Assembly (NCBI GenBank): GCA_043720395.1
Contig: JAYSSR010000081.1
Coordinates: 1 to 64,000, forward strand
Reading direction: 5' to 3'
DNA: 64,000 nt
Source of the DNA: JANOYY01 sp043720395
Lineage (GTDB): Bacteria > Actinomycetota > Acidimicrobiia > Acidimicrobiales > JANYDT01
Under the pieces are notes generated by a model that saw nothing but the letters and a program-made list of their open reading frames with translations, was not told the DNA's origin and did not search any database. Made by a program: the position numbers and the translations under genes. Position 1 is the stretch's first letter; every line of letters starts with the position of its first letter. Shown here piece after piece: positions 50,909 to 58,715 of the stretch.

Positions 50909-51402
50909 CGGGTCTGGTCGAGGACGATGCTGCGCACGATCTCGCGTTCCGCGCGCGAGCGCTCGCACAGGCGCATGCGCTGACCGAGTGGGCTTTGTCG
51001 TACCGGCGATGGCGGGTGGCCCGTGACGAACCGGACCATCCAATTCCGGAGTTGTCCACGTGGGCGGCGACCGCATTCCTCACGGGTTACTGCGTGCGGT
51101 GCGTCGAGGAGTCGCAGTCGCCAGTTCCACGCTGCACCGTCGCGTCGGGGCCACTCGGCTCGTTCGAGGATGCGGAAGGTCGGGCATCCGCATTCGCGAA
51201 CGCCTTGTCCAGCAACGTCAATGCGACCATTGGGGCACACGGGGTGGTGATCCTCGCGCTCGACGACGTGATCGCCCGCGAGATCGAGAAGCGCGTTGAG
51301 CATGTGAAGGAGCAGGTCTCCGACACCGACTGGGCACAATTCGAGGCATTCATCGGGTGGTGGGTCATCCACGGCTACTCGATCCGCGCCGTGGAAACGT
51401 GA
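50905..51402 (+). CDS. Hypothetical protein of the hydrogenase operon
   Basis: A 165-residue protein with no recognised domain. It is mostly helical, with WALSYRRWRVARD, TGYCVRCVEES and a late VEHVKEQVSDTDWAQFEAFI segment. A CVRC pair is the only metal-site hint. GTG 50905 overlaps the NifU-like stop, and its own stop overlaps the protease start, both as GTGA. Its placement within a continuous chain of overlaps supports a real gene with a hydrogenase-related role. Confidence 0.7.
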   Translation: MTGLVEDDAAHDLAFRARALAQAHALTEWALSYRRWRVARDEPDHPIPELSTWAATAFLTGYCVRCVEESQSPVPRCTVASGPLGSFEDAEGRASAFANALSSNVNATIGAHGVVILALDDVIAREIEKRVEHVKEQVSDTDWAQFEAFIGWWVIHGYSIRAVET

Positions 51403-51914
51403 AGATTCTCGTGGCCGGGGTCGGCAACGTGTTGCATGGTGACGACGGCTTCGGCGTCGAGGTAATCCGCGCGCTTACGGATTGGGTGCGTCCCGATGGC
51501 GTCGATCTCACGGAGACGGGAATCGGCGGCATCGCACTGGTACAGGACCTGATGCTCGGCTACGACGCGTGCATCATCGTCGACGCGGTCGACCGCGGTC
51601 GGCCACCGGGGACGGTGATGGTCATCGAACCCGACGTCGTTGATGTGCACTCGATGCGCCCCGAGCAGCGTCATGACCTGTTGGCCGACATGCACCTCGC
51701 GACACCGGCGCGGGCGATGATGGTTGCTCAGGGAATGGGTGTCCTCCCGGCCCGGCGCTACATCGTCGGTTGCCAACCGGAATCGATCGAGACGCTGGAG
51801 ATCGGGCTCAGCGCGAAGGTGCGCGCCGCGATCCCCGCTGCCGTTGCGGAGATCGAGCGCTGCATTCGAGAGTGGAATGTCGAGGACTCCCCCGCCGCTG
51901 CACGGGTTCGGTGA
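51399..51914 (+). CDS. Hydrogenase maturation protease (M52)
   Basis: A 171-residue nickel-dependent endopeptidase that removes the C-terminal tail of the large subunit. It keeps the key motifs: ILVAGVGNVLHGDDGFGVEV (acid in DDGFG), TGIGGIALVQDL, IIVDAVDRG (second acid) and a downstream His (VVDVHSMRP or DMHLA). It probably processes HhyL, and perhaps the first large subunit as well. GTG 51399 overlaps the preceding stop. Confidence 0.92.
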   Translation: MKILVAGVGNVLHGDDGFGVEVIRALTDWVRPDGVDLTETGIGGIALVQDLMLGYDACIIVDAVDRGRPPGTVMVIEPDVVDVHSMRPEQRHDLLADMHLATPARAMMVAQGMGVLPARRYIVGCQPESIETLEIGLSAKVRAAIPAAVAEIERCIREWNVEDSPAAARVR

Positions 51915-51920
51915 CCGAGG

Positions 51921-53246
51921 GTGGAACTCCTCGATCCCTTAGAGCGGCGGCTCGCGTCGTTGTCCCCCGCCGCCCAACCCGACGAGTGGGCGGTCGCCGC
52001 GTACCGGCTCGCCGTCGCCCTGACCGAGGTTCCGTCGACTGAACCTGCGGTCGCCGCTCGTCGAGCAATGGCGTTGCTGGAACGAGCGGCGTCGCTGCTC
52101 GATGCGACGCGGGCACCCGTTGAGCATGCACGCATCGTCAACGCAATGGGAGCGACCTGGCGGGTGTTGGGTGATCGGGCGCGCGCCGTGGACGCATTTC
52201 TTCGTGCCGCCTCGCTGATGGACGGGCGCGCTCGGCCGGTCGAAACCTCCGCCGCCTGGTCGAACCTCGGGCTTGCACAGGCCGAGGGTGGCGATCCTCG
52301 ATCGGCGATCGCGACGTTTGACCGAGCCCTCGATGCACTTCTGCCATCCACGAGGCCACCATCGGGCGACAGGGCCGTGGACGACGAAGTGCGCCGGACG
52401 TTCGCGAGCACTGGGTTGAACCGAGCGCAGGCGATCCTGGTACTCGACGACAATGGCTTCAGCGCCGCCTGGAAAAGCGCGGTGGCGACGATTGACAGCG
52501 CGCTGTCGATACTCTCAGAGGGTCCACCGGAAGCGGCCGCACCATTGCACGTTGGAATGCTCTCGCACACACGAGGTCTGATCCATATGCGCGCTGATGA
52601 TGTGAAGTCGGCTCGCGACGCATTCGACCGAAGCATCGCCGTCTTCACCCGCTCCGCGTTCCCGTTCCAGCACGCAATCGCGAGTTTCAATCGCGGCCGT
52701 GCCTACGAGGCCACCGGCGAACTCGTTCGGGCGCTGGTCGACTACGAGACCGCGGCACAGTTGCTCGACCCGCGGTTGCATCGTGAGCAGTGGCACGAAG
52801 CTGCGAAGCGACTCGCTGTGCTGGAGGACCGGCTCCGTTCGAGCAATCCCGACGCCCGGCGGACCGATCACATCGTCGGCCTACTCGCATCCCTCAGTCC
52901 AGCCGAGCGGACCCACCAGCTGCGCGAGCGTCTGACTCGCCTCCTCGGGCTCGCACCCGACCTCCAACGAGCGGAGATGGGATCGCTCACGGGTGCAGCG
53001 ATTCGCCGCGGTGCAGTGGCACACGACATGGTGCTCCGGACGACGCTCGAAGTGCTCATGGAACTTCCCGACGAGCTGCTCCGCAGTGCGCTGCTGGCGG
53101 AGTTCGATGCGCACAACGCGCTGGCCGAGGAGGAGCGTCTCGCCGCGGGCCGACGCCTCGACACCGCGATCCAGGAGCTCGTACTCGGACCGCAGCGAGT
53201 CCGAATGCGCGACGTCCTGTACGAGGCGGGCTGGGAGCGGCCGTGA
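51921..53246 (+). CDS. TPR-repeat protein of the hydrogenase operon
   Basis: A 441-residue all-helical protein with tetratricopeptide-like repeats: VNAMGATWRVLGDRARAVDA, WSNLGLAQAEGGDPRSAI, FNRGRAYEATGELVRALVDY. TPR proteins are docking scaffolds. The final 110 residues look like a separate helical domain. GTG start at 51921, six bases after the protease stop. Likely scaffold for assembly or for partners of the hydrogenase, by context only. Confidence 0.75.
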   Translation: MELLDPLERRLASLSPAAQPDEWAVAAYRLAVALTEVPSTEPAVAARRAMALLERAASLLDATRAPVEHARIVNAMGATWRVLGDRARAVDAFLRAASLMDGRARPVETSAAWSNLGLAQAEGGDPRSAIATFDRALDALLPSTRPPSGDRAVDDEVRRTFASTGLNRAQAILVLDDNGFSAAWKSAVATIDSALSILSEGPPEAAAPLHVGMLSHTRGLIHMRADDVKSARDAFDRSIAVFTRSAFPFQHAIASFNRGRAYEATGELVRALVDYETAAQLLDPRLHREQWHEAAKRLAVLEDRLRSSNPDARRTDHIVGLLASLSPAERTHQLRERLTRLLGLAPDLQRAEMGSLTGAAIRRGAVAHDMVLRTTLEVLMELPDELLRSALLAEFDAHNALAEEERLAAGRRLDTAIQELVLGPQRVRMRDVLYEAGWERP

Positions 53247-53713
53247 CCTCCGCGGCGGGATCACCACATTCGACGGCCGCAGCGTTTCTCGACGCGATCG
53301 TGTGGGGTGAGCACCACCGTGTCTGGGAACTCCTCGGACCCGAGGCACGCGAGCACGCGCTCGCCATTGCGGCCCGACGCGGAATGGACGCGGTCGCCGC
53401 GGCCCGTGCGCGTCAAGGAACGTGGGAGGTCGAGGAGTCGGACCGATTCCTCACCGCCCTCGTGCGGGGCTTACGGGTCGACCTCGTCGGAACCGATATC
53501 AACACTGTTGAAGTCATCGATGACCCGGAGTGTGACATCGACGGCGCGATCCGCTTCCGGCTTGAGACGGCGACGCTGCTCCCCCCGGAAATAACGGGTG
53601 GCGCGAAGTGGGCGGCCGGTGCCGTGATCGTGACGGAGGTCGCCGGTCGGTGGTTGGTACGAAGACTCGAACCGCGTCCGCCAGCCGGACCGGCCTCGGC
53701 GAAGCCCTCGTGA
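53243..53713 (+). CDS. Hypothetical protein of the hydrogenase operon
   Basis: A 156-residue protein with an alternating helix/strand pattern resembling small NTF2-like proteins (AAAFLDAIVWGEHHRVWELL, later VIVTEVAGRWLVRRLEP). No catalytic residues can be named. GTG 53243 overlaps the TPR stop by four bases; its stop overlaps the next GTG. Function unknown. Confidence 0.6.
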   Translation: MTSAAGSPHSTAAAFLDAIVWGEHHRVWELLGPEAREHALAIAARRGMDAVAAARARQGTWEVEESDRFLTALVRGLRVDLVGTDINTVEVIDDPECDIDGAIRFRLETATLLPPEITGGAKWAAGAVIVTEVAGRWLVRRLEPRPPAGPASAKPS

Positions 53714-54402
53714 TCCGCCATCTGCCGGTCGCCATCTCGGTGGAGCAGATCGCCTCCGCCTGGGCGCGCCGTGAAGCCGGGCCGAGCGGTGCAACGGTCA
53801 TCGTGGATCACGAGATCAGCGGACGCCAGCGTCTTGGCATTGCGTGGAAGGCCACGCCGTCGACGGCGTTGTCGTGCGCGGTGATTGTTCGTCCTGCCCT
53901 TGGGCCGGAGGCGGAGGCGATCCTGTGGGTTGTGGCTCTGGTCGCCGCTGCCCGTGCCGTTCCCGTCTCTCCGGGTTGGCCGGACCTTCTGTTCAGCGAT
54001 CAGGGTTCGCAGGTCGGCGCGGTCGGCCTGGAGGTGCAAGCCGAGGCCGGAATCATGACGGCCGCCGTGCTGTCGCTACGAGTGGACTTGAGCGCCCTTG
54101 CCATCGTGCCAGCGACGTCGCCGGACATGACGGCGGTGCGCCGTACCATCGCCGATCGATTCGCCGCCGAGGCGCTCCGCTGTTCCGCGCTCGCCGGGAC
54201 CGATCCTTCGGAGCTTCTGAGCGAGTACGCAGCCCTCTCATTTGTTGTCGGCAAACGAGTGCGAGCACAGTTCCTCCCGAAGGGAGAAACACGCGGTCGC
54301 GCGGTGGCGGTCGACCCTACGGGAACCCTGATCCTCGAATCGCCGACGGGCATGCTCGAACGCCTCGTCCCCGGCAGCGTCCTCAGAGTCGACCCGCTCT
54401 GA
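53710..54402 (+). CDS. Degenerate biotin/lipoate-ligase-fold protein
   Basis: A 230-residue protein resembling the catalytic domain of biotin protein ligase: GATVIVDHEISGRQRLGIAW, LSCAVIVRPAL, and a C-terminal small domain (AVAVDPTGTLILESPTGMLE). The biotinyl-AMP loop GRGRxGR is absent (SGRQRLG), and the catalytic Lys motif KWPND is replaced (PGWPDLL). So it should not ligate biotin; it may bind a different cofactor or act as a structural protein. Last gene of the nine-gene hydrogenase operon; GTG 53710 overlaps the previous stop. Confidence 0.6.
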   Translation: MIRHLPVAISVEQIASAWARREAGPSGATVIVDHEISGRQRLGIAWKATPSTALSCAVIVRPALGPEAEAILWVVALVAAARAVPVSPGWPDLLFSDQGSQVGAVGLEVQAEAGIMTAAVLSLRVDLSALAIVPATSPDMTAVRRTIADRFAAEALRCSALAGTDPSELLSEYAALSFVVGKRVRAQFLPKGETRGRAVAVDPTGTLILESPTGMLERLVPGSVLRVDPL

Positions 54403-54418
54403 GGTCTCGGTGCCGTCA

Positions 54419-54482
54419 AAACCACCCAAATTGACCACCCAAAAGCAGTTTGCGCCTTTTGGGTGGTCAATTTGGGTGGTTT
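54419..54482. terminator. Perfect 27-bp hairpin after the hydrogenase operon
   Basis: The arms 54419-54445 and 54456-54482 are exactly complementary over 27 bases, with a ten-base loop (54446-54455). The stem contains two gggtggt elements. It lies 16 bases past the operon stop and before the convergent esterase gene. It is A-rich/T-rich at its ends (aaac.. and ..ggttt), fitting a two-way terminator. Confidence 0.7.
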
Positions 54483-54529
54483 GGCAACGTCCACTTGCAC
54501 CCACCCCACAGTTTGGGAACCCTGTCCGG

Positions 54530-55534
54530 TCATGGCTTGGGGTGGGCGAGGAGGAAGTCGATCACAGCGGCACCGAACGCCGGGCTCAGCGCAGGACCAT
54601 GCGAACCGCCCTTGATGGTCCAGAGTTCGACGCCGATCCCGTCCGGGCAGCTCGACGATGCGCTGACGGCCGTTTCCGCACCGTCGATCGCCGACTCAAG
54701 GTCGAGCGTCTTGCCGGTGACCGAGGGCGGAGATCCGCAATGGTCGTAGTCGGCCCACGTCTCGGTTGTGATCGCAGCCGATGGATACGGGTGGCCGACG
54801 ATCTGCCCACCGGTGTAGCTGATCGTCGCGTCGTTCGTGCCGTGGACCTGCGCAACGCTCACGGGTTGCATCGGTGTGCATGCCTTGGCGTCCGCAAACG
54901 TCGCCCCTGCGAGTGACACGATCGCGGCCACCCGGTCGGGGTACTCGCACGCCATTCGATACGACATGAATCCACCGTTGGAATGCCCCGCGAAGAAGAC
55001 CCGCTTCGGGTCAACCCTGTAGTCACGTTGGACCTTGTCGACGACCGCCATTAAGTACGCGGAGTCATCAACCGCTGTCTGGCCAAAGCCACAACACGCG
55101 TCGGTCGCATTCCAGAACGACGTGCCGCCTGCGTTTCTCGTGCCGTCGGGGTAGACCACGATCACCCCCTTGGACTGTGCGGCGTCATCGAGGCCGAAGT
55201 AGCTGCGGATCGACGCACCCGAGCCCGTATAACCATGCAGCACGATGAGTAGTGGAGCGGGTGTACTCGCGTCGTAACTCGTCGGCACCACTACCTCGAA
55301 GGGTCGCGCTGACGTCGGATCGGGCAAGCGGGCCGTCGGCACTGCTGCAGTGGTGACCTTTAAGGTTGTTGTGCTCGCCGACCCGTCGGCGGCGTGGCTT
55401 GGGCTGGTCCGTTCGCTGCGTGTCTGGCTGGCGCTGTTCGTGGACCGGTCCCGGCCAGATGAGCAGCCACCGATTACAAGCCCCACGACGGCGGCGCAAA
55501 CAAGAAAGGTCGGTCGGACAGCAATGCGACGCAC
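54530..55534 (-). CDS. Secreted esterase/PHB-depolymerase-like lipoprotein
   Basis: A 334-residue lipoprotein of the LpqC/feruloyl-esterase/PHB-depolymerase family. Signal peptide and lipobox VVGLVIGGC are followed by a Thr/Ser-rich linker. The hydrolase part has LIVLHGYTGSG, GVIVVYPDGT, ATDACCGFG, FFAGHSNGGFMSYRMA (Ser nucleophile) and a late GSHGPALSP with the His. It would hydrolyse extracellular esters. ATG at 55534. Confidence 0.88.
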   Translation of the reverse strand: MRRIAVRPTFLVCAAVVGLVIGGCSSGRDRSTNSASQTRSERTSPSHAADGSASTTTLKVTTAAVPTARLPDPTSARPFEVVVPTSYDASTPAPLLIVLHGYTGSGASIRSYFGLDDAAQSKGVIVVYPDGTRNAGGTSFWNATDACCGFGQTAVDDSAYLMAVVDKVQRDYRVDPKRVFFAGHSNGGFMSYRMACEYPDRVAAIVSLAGATFADAKACTPMQPVSVAQVHGTNDATISYTGGQIVGHPYPSAAITTETWADYDHCGSPPSVTGKTLDLESAIDGAETAVSASSSCPDGIGVELWTIKGGSHGPALSPAFGAAVIDFLLAHPKP

Positions 55535-55571
55535 GGCCCAAACCTAACGGTCTGCCAACGTCAGCGGTAGC

Positions 55572-56120
55572 TCAAAGCGGGTCACCGGCCTCCTCGAACG
55601 CGTCGGTGACCCATTTCCAGTGCATGCGACCGTGGTCGGCATTCGCGGCCAACACCCCGCCGATCGTGCCGTCTGCCCACGGCGCACCGGGCAGCGTCTC
55701 GGCCAGCTGTTCCTCGGTGAGATCGGACAGGAGTTCGAGCGTGATCGCCCGAGAGGCCTCACCCAAAGCGACCACCTCGTCGAGAGACTTCCCGCTTTGC
55801 TCGCGCTGCCACTGCTCGGTCATCGCGTGCACCGTTCGCATGATCTCGTCACGCGACCTCGCCGCACCCGCAGAATCGGTAGCCAGTCCAACGGGATTCG
55901 CGTCTCCGGCGACGTGGCGGCGGACCATCGCCGCGAAGTTGCGTTCGATCAGCGACAGGTGGGCAAGATGGTCGAGGGCAGACCACAAGTTGGCGGCGTC
56001 GTGTTCGCTCGGGGTCAGCCCCCGATGCAGACGTTCCTCGCTCAACGCGGCATAGGTGTCGAGCAGCCAGGCCCGGTCTCGGTGGAGTTTGGTTTCGATT
56101 TCGATGCGGCGCATGATCAT
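55572..56120 (-). CDS. DinB-like/DUF664-like metal-binding helical protein
   Basis: A 182-residue protein resembling DinB/YfiT four-helix proteins: MRRIEIETKLHRDRAWLLDTY, WSALDHLAHLSLIERNF (His ligand region) and LAANADHGRMHWKWVTDAF (second and third His). Family members bind Zn or act as thiol-dependent detoxifying enzymes. ATG 56120 or 56114 start. Isolated gene. Confidence 0.72.
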   Translation of the reverse strand: MIMRRIEIETKLHRDRAWLLDTYAALSEERLHRGLTPSEHDAANLWSALDHLAHLSLIERNFAAMVRRHVAGDANPVGLATDSAGAARSRDEIMRTVHAMTEQWQREQSGKSLDEVVALGEASRAITLELLSDLTEEQLAETLPGAPWADGTIGGVLAANADHGRMHWKWVTDAFEEAGDPL

Positions 56121-56193
56121 CGTTCTATCCGATCGACGCAAGGAGTCCCACGTCCGAGGTCGACTGCAATCGCCCGGGGGCGAATGATCGACA

Positions 56194-57210
56194 TCATCGA
56201 ATCGCCTCCTCACGCCGGTGTGCCTCAGCAAGTTCAGCGAGCTTGTCCCGATCGAGCGCATCCGACGTCACTGCGGCAACCTTGCAATCGGTGATCGCTC
56301 GGAGTGTCGAGGTACGGGCGCCACCCTCGAGCAGGGCACGTTCTCCGATCACCGCCCCCGGGCCGAGCTCGACGAGTACCTCTCCCCCGACCTCGACCAT
56401 CAATACGCCGTTCAACAGCAGGAAGAGCTGATCGCCGGCGTCACCCTGCTTGACGAGAGCGGATCCCTTCTTCACCCGACGAATCGCGGGCTTCTCGCCA
56501 CCGCGCATGATCGACTCCTGCAGCGCTCGTTCGAGCAGGCTCTCTACCTCGCTGACGAGTGCAGGCGAGTCCTCGTCGCCCCACGGCGTCCGACGTCCGA
56601 ACGACGTGTTCATCCACTCCTTGTATTCGGCGACGCTGCTCTTGGCAACGAGTGACCCTTCGTGGTCGAAGACCCAATGGCGGGGGAACCCCGATGCGCC
56701 GACCAGCTCGGCGCGGTGGGTGCCGTCAGCGTTGATCGTCAGCTCGAGCGTGGTCCACACCGTCGGAGCGAAGTACTGCACGAACGGCGGACGTTTCACG
56801 GCACGGGGCATCGGCGCGCCGGTGCGTCCACCCACGGTCTGCCTGAACGTCACCGACGACGACGAAACATCTGGGTCCGCGTGGATATCGCACAGCTTGA
56901 TCGCGGGAATCGTGATTGACCCGACACCGAGCTCCACGGTCGTGCCCCCGATCTCGCCACCACCGCAATAGCCCCACCCGGTGATGGTTCCGGCATCGCC
57001 GACCTCGACGAACGCCCGGAGCTGATTCGCGAACCGGAATCTGTCAGCAACTCGGAGCGCTTCGATCGCCCCTGGAACGTCGCCGCCGAGCCGGTCCGGG
57101 GGCGGCGGATCATGATGCGCCATTTTCATTCGCGTCGCCATCTTCCCCATACCTTCCAACAGGTCCGATGGGATCCACGAAACGGTCGTGATGCTGCGTT
57201 CGATGCGCAT
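56194..57210 (-). CDS. Cyclic-nucleotide-binding-domain protein
   Basis: A 338-residue protein. The first 230 residues form an unrecognised domain (FVEVGDAGTITGWGYCGGGE, SITIPAIKLCDIHAD). Residues about 250-330 are a CNB domain: KGSALVKQGDAGDQLFLLLN, and the phosphate-binding cassette LGPGAVIGERALLEGGART. No DNA-binding helix follows, so it may be an effector rather than a CRP-type regulator. ATG 57210 follows aagggg. Divergent, 200 bases away, lies a cyclase gene, which would make its ligand. Confidence 0.85.
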   Translation of the reverse strand: MRIERSITTVSWIPSDLLEGMGKMATRMKMAHHDPPPPDRLGGDVPGAIEALRVADRFRFANQLRAFVEVGDAGTITGWGYCGGGEIGGTTVELGVGSITIPAIKLCDIHADPDVSSSSVTFRQTVGGRTGAPMPRAVKRPPFVQYFAPTVWTTLELTINADGTHRAELVGASGFPRHWVFDHEGSLVAKSSVAEYKEWMNTSFGRRTPWGDEDSPALVSEVESLLERALQESIMRGGEKPAIRRVKKGSALVKQGDAGDQLFLLLNGVLMVEVGGEVLVELGPGAVIGERALLEGGARTSTLRAITDCKVAAVTSDALDRDKLAELAEAHRREEAIR

Positions 57211-57333
57211 GTTGTCCCCTTCTGAGGTTCGTCGTATCCACTCTGCGCGACCTCGAAGCGTCGGTCGACCGTGCAGGACCGTCGATCTGGTGGGGGACAA
57301 CCCCCATCTGTTTCGGGCGCCTGCACGCTGTTG

Positions 57334-57397
57334 GTCAGACAGACCGCCGGTCAGACTGAGCGACACCGACCACCAACCGACCACCAACCGACCACCA
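57334..57397. repeat. Repeats in the CNB/cyclase divergent promoter
   Basis: The octamer ggtcagac occurs at 57334-57341 and 57350-57357. An 11-base unit accgaccacca is then tandemly repeated three times at 57365-57397, just before the ribosome binding site of the cyclase gene. Candidate regulator sites for the response regulators nearby. Confidence 0.65.
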
Positions 57398-57410
57398 ACG
57401 GAGCGCCTCG

Positions 57411-58715
57411 ATGACCATTTCTGTGTTCCTCGCCGATGACAATCTCATTGTTCGCGAAGGTGTGAAGGCGCTGCTCGAGTTGGAGGACGACTTCGAGATC
57501 GTGGGTCAAGGTGCCGACTACGACCAGCTCGTCTCTGGCGCCGAGAAGGCAAATCCACAGGTGGTGGTGACCGACATCCGGATGCCACCCAACTTCGCCC
57601 GTGAGGGGATCGATGCCGCGAAGGAAATTCGCAAACGCCACCCGGGCACCGGTGTCGTGATTCTCTCGCAGTACGACGACCCCGCCTACGCGGTGTCGCT
57701 GCTCGCCGACGGCGCAGCCGGGTATGCCTACCTCCTCAAGGATCGCGTCGGCGAAGGTGACCAATTGGCTCGTGCGGTTCGCGAGGTTGCTGCCGGCGGA
57801 TCGTTGCTTGATTCGAAGATCGTGGAGGGTCTCATCCACCCGGTCAGCGCAGACAGTTCGTTGTCGGCAAGCGAGGAGAACCTACTTCAGCAGATCGCGG
57901 AGGGCCGATCGGTCAAGGCGATCGCCACCCAGCTGAACACGACGACGACTGACTGCAACCACGCCATCGAAGCCTTGTTCGCCAAGCTGGCCGAGGGCAC
58001 CGCGGCGGGGCGCTCGGACAGTCTCGATCGGCTCAGGATGCTCCAGCGGGCGATCGTCGATCGCAAGGAACAGGGCGAGGCCCTCGAACGACTCCTGCCC
58101 GGCGGTGTCGCCGCGCAGATCATGAAGGAGGGTCGTCAGCCCGGCGAGACCGAAGAGTTGAACGTGACCGTGCTGATGTCGGACATCCGCGGCTACACGA
58201 CCATTGCCGAACACGCCGACCCCAGCGTGCTCGCAGCACAGCTGCACGAGCATCGGGCCGCCATGAACCGAGCGATCCTCGACGAAAAGGGCACCGTGAT
58301 GCAGTTCGTCGGTGACGCCGTCATGGCCGTCTTCGGGGCACCCGTGGCCCAAAACGATCATGCCGAACGCGCCCTCGTGGCAGCGCAAGCGATGCACGCC
58401 GCACAGAACCGACTCAACGACAAGTGGATCGACGAGAAGCGGGCGCCATTCGGGCTGGGGCTCGGGCTCTCGACCGGCCTGGTCGCGGCAGCGCTTCTCG
58501 GCTCCGCTGAACGGCTCGAGTATTCGATCGTGGGAGACACGGTCAACCTGACCCAACGTCTGCAACAGTGGGCCGAACCGGGCGAGACGGTGTTGAGCGT
58601 GCCCACCTGGGAGGCGATAGCCACGAAGCCCGATGCGGACAAGCTCGAACCAGCCATGGTGAAGGGCAGAGACACCCCCGTCGCCGCGTATCGATTCCCC
58701 CGGAGAAGCGCGTGA
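57411..58715 (+). CDS. Response regulator with class III nucleotide cyclase domain
   Basis: A 434-residue protein. Residues 1-125 form a NarL-type receiver (LADDNLIVREGVKALLELED; phospho-Asp D55 in TDIRMPP; a LLKDRVGEGDQ Lys). Residues 150-205 resemble a LuxR helix-turn-helix (LSASEENLLQQIAEG). Residues 245-420 form a class III adenylate/guanylate cyclase: MSDIRGYTTIAEHAD (metal Asp D258), FVGDAVMAVFGAP (metal Asp D302), EYSIVGDTVNLTQRLQ (Asn/Arg transition-state residues). Phosphorylation would control cAMP or cGMP output. ATG 57411. Stop overlaps the kinase start (GTGA). Confidence 0.92.
   Translation: MTISVFLADDNLIVREGVKALLELEDDFEIVGQGADYDQLVSGAEKANPQVVVTDIRMPPNFAREGIDAAKEIRKRHPGTGVVILSQYDDPAYAVSLLADGAAGYAYLLKDRVGEGDQLARAVREVAAGGSLLDSKIVEGLIHPVSADSSLSASEENLLQQIAEGRSVKAIATQLNTTTTDCNHAIEALFAKLAEGTAAGRSDSLDRLRMLQRAIVDRKEQGEALERLLPGGVAAQIMKEGRQPGETEELNVTVLMSDIRGYTTIAEHADPSVLAAQLHEHRAAMNRAILDEKGTVMQFVGDAVMAVFGAPVAQNDHAERALVAAQAMHAAQNRLNDKWIDEKRAPFGLGLGLSTGLVAAALLGSAERLEYSIVGDTVNLTQRLQQWAEPGETVLSVPTWEAIATKPDADKLEPAMVKGRDTPVAAYRFPRRSA

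Noticed and set aside
53710..54402. Functional biotin-protein ligase
   Set aside because: The biotinyl-AMP loop and catalytic Lys motif are missing.
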